From assembly GCA_030038235.1 (NCBI GenBank), contig JASHPE010000122.1, positions 1 through 64,000 of the forward strand: a stretch of 64,000 nucleotides of DNA. The letters run 5' to 3'. How positions within the stretch are numbered: the first letter of the stretch is position 1; the number at the start of each line of letters is the position of its first letter. The position numbers and the translations under genes are program-made. The DNA is from Terriglobia bacterium. Its GTDB lineage: Bacteria; Acidobacteriota; Terriglobia; UBA7540. The notes below the pieces were generated by a model. It was not told where the DNA came from and made no database searches. It saw nothing but the letters and a program-made list of their open reading frames with translations. Below, one piece after another: positions 62,183-64,000 of this stretch.

Positions 62183-63742
62183 ATGTCCCGCACTCTACTC
62201 CTGACCGGCCGCGATCTGACTCGCCAGGACTTCGCCGGTGTTGTCCTCGGCGGACGGCGTGTCGGTCTGCACCCTGACGCGCGCCGTGCGATGATCGCGT
62301 CGCGCCGGGTGGTGGAGCGAATGATTCGCGAAAAACGCGTGGTCTACGCCGTCACCACCGGTGTGGGCAGCCTTTCCACCGAACACATCGATCCGGCGCA
62401 GGCCAGGCAGTTGCAATTGAACGTGGTCCGCAGCCACTGTTGCGGCGTGGGCGACCCTCTGAACGTGCCCGAGACCCGCGGACTGCTTCTGCTGCGCGCG
62501 AACACGCTCGCCGCCGGACTCTCGGGCATCCGTCCTCGGGTGGCCGAGCTTCTCGGCGCGATGCTGAATCATCGCCTGCATCCCGTCGTGCCTTCCCGCG
62601 GATCGGTCGGTGCGAGCGGAGATCTGGCGCCGCTCGCGCACGTGGCTCGCACGCTCATCGGGGAGGGCGAAGTCACCGTCGATCCTGGCCTCAGCCTGCG
62701 TTCGCGTCCTCAGTCCGCCGCTACTGCTCTGAAACAGGCGGGTCTGAAACCGCTGGCGCTGGAAGCGAAAGAGGGTATTTCGCTGGTGAACGGAACTCAG
62801 GCCATGCTCTCGGTGGGACTGCTTGCGCTCGCCCGGGCGGAGATCCTGGCCGACACGGCCGACGTGGCAGGGTCGCTCTCGCTCGACGCTCTGCGCGGCT
62901 CGCCCGTGGCGTTCGACGAACGTCTGCAGCGCGCCCGTCCTCATCCCGGGCAGATCGAGAGCGCCCGCAACATCGAGCGGCTGAACCGCGGCAGCACCAT
63001 TCGCGAATCTCATCGCGGCTGCGGACGGGTTCAGGACGCTTACAGCTTACGCTGCATGCCGCAGGTTCACGGTGCCGTCCGCGATGCACTGGCGTTCGCG
63101 CGCCGCACGTTCGAAATCGAGATGAACAGCGCCACGGACAATCCGCTGGTCTTTACAAAGGAAGGCGAGGTCCTCTCGGGCGGAAATTTTCACGGGCAGC
63201 CGGTGGCCACAGCGCTCGACGTGATTGCGATAGCTCTCACGCAGCTCGGCGGCATCTCCGAGCGGCGCACGGATCGCATGGTAAATCCGCTGACCTCGGA
63301 CTTGCCGCCATTTCTGGCCAGCGTGCCCGGCATCGAGTCCGGCCTGATGATGACCCAGGTGACGGCGGCAGCGCTCGCCTCCGAGAATAAGGTGCTGGCC
63401 CACCCGGCGTCGGTGGACTCCATCCCGACTTCGGGAAACAAAGAAGATTACGTCAGCATGGGAATGGCGGCCGCGCTCAAGCTGAAGCAAGTTGTCGCGA
63501 ACACCGCGTCGATTCTCGCCATCGAGCTGCTGGCCGCAACGCACGCGCTCGACCGGCTGGCGCCGCTCAAGACCGGCATCCTGGCCGAAAAAGCGCGGCT
63601 CATCGCGCGCCGCGTGGCTCGGCCGCTGAAAGAAGACCGGCCTCACGCCCCCGATATCGCCGGCGTGACTGAGCAGGTGCTACGCGGGGAATACGCCGGA
63701 GTCCTGGAATTGACGGGCGCGAAGATCGCAATCGACAATTGA
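62183..63742 (+). CDS. hutH: Histidine ammonia-lyase
   Basis: 519 residues. The Ala144-Ser145-Gly146 triplet in GSVGASGDLAPLAH forms the MIO cofactor. VYAVTTGVGSLS, RESHRGCGRVQDAYSLRCMPQ (quoted region) and NSATDNPLVF are typical. Converts L-His to urocanate and ammonia; no hutU/hutI nearby, so a role outside full histidine degradation is possible. Confidence 0.92.
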   Translation: MSRTLLLTGRDLTRQDFAGVVLGGRRVGLHPDARRAMIASRRVVERMIREKRVVYAVTTGVGSLSTEHIDPAQARQLQLNVVRSHCCGVGDPLNVPETRGLLLLRANTLAAGLSGIRPRVAELLGAMLNHRLHPVVPSRGSVGASGDLAPLAHVARTLIGEGEVTVDPGLSLRSRPQSAATALKQAGLKPLALEAKEGISLVNGTQAMLSVGLLALARAEILADTADVAGSLSLDALRGSPVAFDERLQRARPHPGQIESARNIERLNRGSTIRESHRGCGRVQDAYSLRCMPQVHGAVRDALAFARRTFEIEMNSATDNPLVFTKEGEVLSGGNFHGQPVATALDVIAIALTQLGGISERRTDRMVNPLTSDLPPFLASVPGIESGLMMTQVTAAALASENKVLAHPASVDSIPTSGNKEDYVSMGMAAALKLKQVVANTASILAIELLAATHALDRLAPLKTGILAEKARLIARRVARPLKEDRPHAPDIAGVTEQVLRGEYAGVLELTGAKIAIDN

Positions 63743-63745
63743 ACT

Positions 63746-64000
63746 GTGCCGCCACTCTCCGCGACCATCGTTACTCACAATGAGGCGCGCAATATCGCGC
63801 GCGCGATTCGATCGCTGGCCTGCGCGGACGAAGTGATCGTGATCGACAGCGGCTCGACGGACGAGACAGCGACCATCGCCGAGTCGCTGGGCGCGCAAGT
63901 CATCGTTCACGCCTTTGAGGGCTTTGCTGCACAAAAGAACTTCGCGAGCAGGCAGGCTCGTCACGACTGGATCCTGAGTCTGGATGCCGATGAGGAGCTT
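63746..64000 (+). CDS. Family 2 glycosyltransferase, 3' partial
   Basis: The first 85 residues from a GTG three bases after hutH. GT-A motifs SATIVTHNEARNIARAI, VIVIDSGSTDETA and the DxD-like LSLDADEEL, resembling WaaE/KdtX-type LPS core glucosyltransferases. Runs off the window end. Confidence 0.9.
   Translation, partial: MPPLSATIVTHNEARNIARAIRSLACADEVIVIDSGSTDETATIAESLGAQVIVHAFEGFAAQKNFASRQARHDWILSLDADEEL

Overview
The window reads as a piece of a GC-rich acidobacterial chromosome (Acidobacteriota, perhaps near the Solibacter/Bryobacter lineage; this is inference). The main reasons are three full or near-full ADOP-type duplicated orphan permeases plus a fourth decayed remnant, one with a PadR regulator directly upstream, and many short palindromic intergenic repeats. 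MurE has the meso-diaminopimelate DNPR signature, as expected for a Gram-negative wall. No rRNA, tRNA or CRISPR array was seen.

Region 1 (1-2220) is the 3' part of an ADOP permease. Region 2 (2305-21742, minus strand) holds an almost uninterrupted division and cell-wall cluster in the order mraZ-rsmH-ftsL-ftsI-murE-murF-mraY-murD-ftsW-murG-murC-ftsQ-ftsA-ftsZ. It is followed on the same strand by a secreted peroxiredoxin and an RsbW/RsbV-like anti-sigma kinase and STAS pair. MurD carries an extra Ala/Pro/Glu-rich tail of about 275 residues. Region 3 (21800-25300) is a decayed zone with a frameshifted ParDE-like toxin-antitoxin pair, a permease remnant and about 1.1 kb of repeat-rich non-coding DNA.

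Region 4 (24517-29667, minus) is an NtrC-type two-component system with an overlapping membrane-protein gene and a secreted protein. Region 5 (30325-40551) has a second ADOP permease, an SDR, a Crp/Fnr regulator and a sugar cluster (isomerase/epimerase, Gfo/Idh/MocA oxidoreductase, xylulokinase, secreted DUF4380-like protein). Region 6 (40668-45778) has acyl-CoA dehydrogenase and thiolase genes flanking a PIN-domain gene and its unknown partner. Region 7 (45996-52558) has mazG, a GNAT plus OSBS/N-succinylamino-acid racemase pair, an EamA transporter, an isopropylmalate-type dehydrogenase, a rhomboid protease, and two tandem 95-nt structured elements. Region 8 (53326-57514) is a PadR-ADOP operon and a RES-Xre toxin-antitoxin module. 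Region 9 (57969-64000) has gamma-carbonic anhydrase, hisS, a deiodinase-like gene, an NrtS-like gene, tag, a thioesterase, hutH and the start of a glycosyltransferase.

The strongest unusual signal is that two unrelated thioredoxin-fold genes, about 57 kb apart, are each interrupted by one in-frame TGA exactly where the catalytic Cys/Sec belongs. One is a secreted peroxiredoxin (TGA at 3494-3496) and the other a homologue of iodothyronine deiodinases (TGA at 60364-60366). Each TGA is followed at the right distance by a stem-loop with a GGY triloop closed by an A-U pair, as expected of a bacterial SECIS. Both are best read as full-length selenoproteins, which implies that this organism decodes UGA as selenocysteine. 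The selA/B/C/D genes are not in this window.
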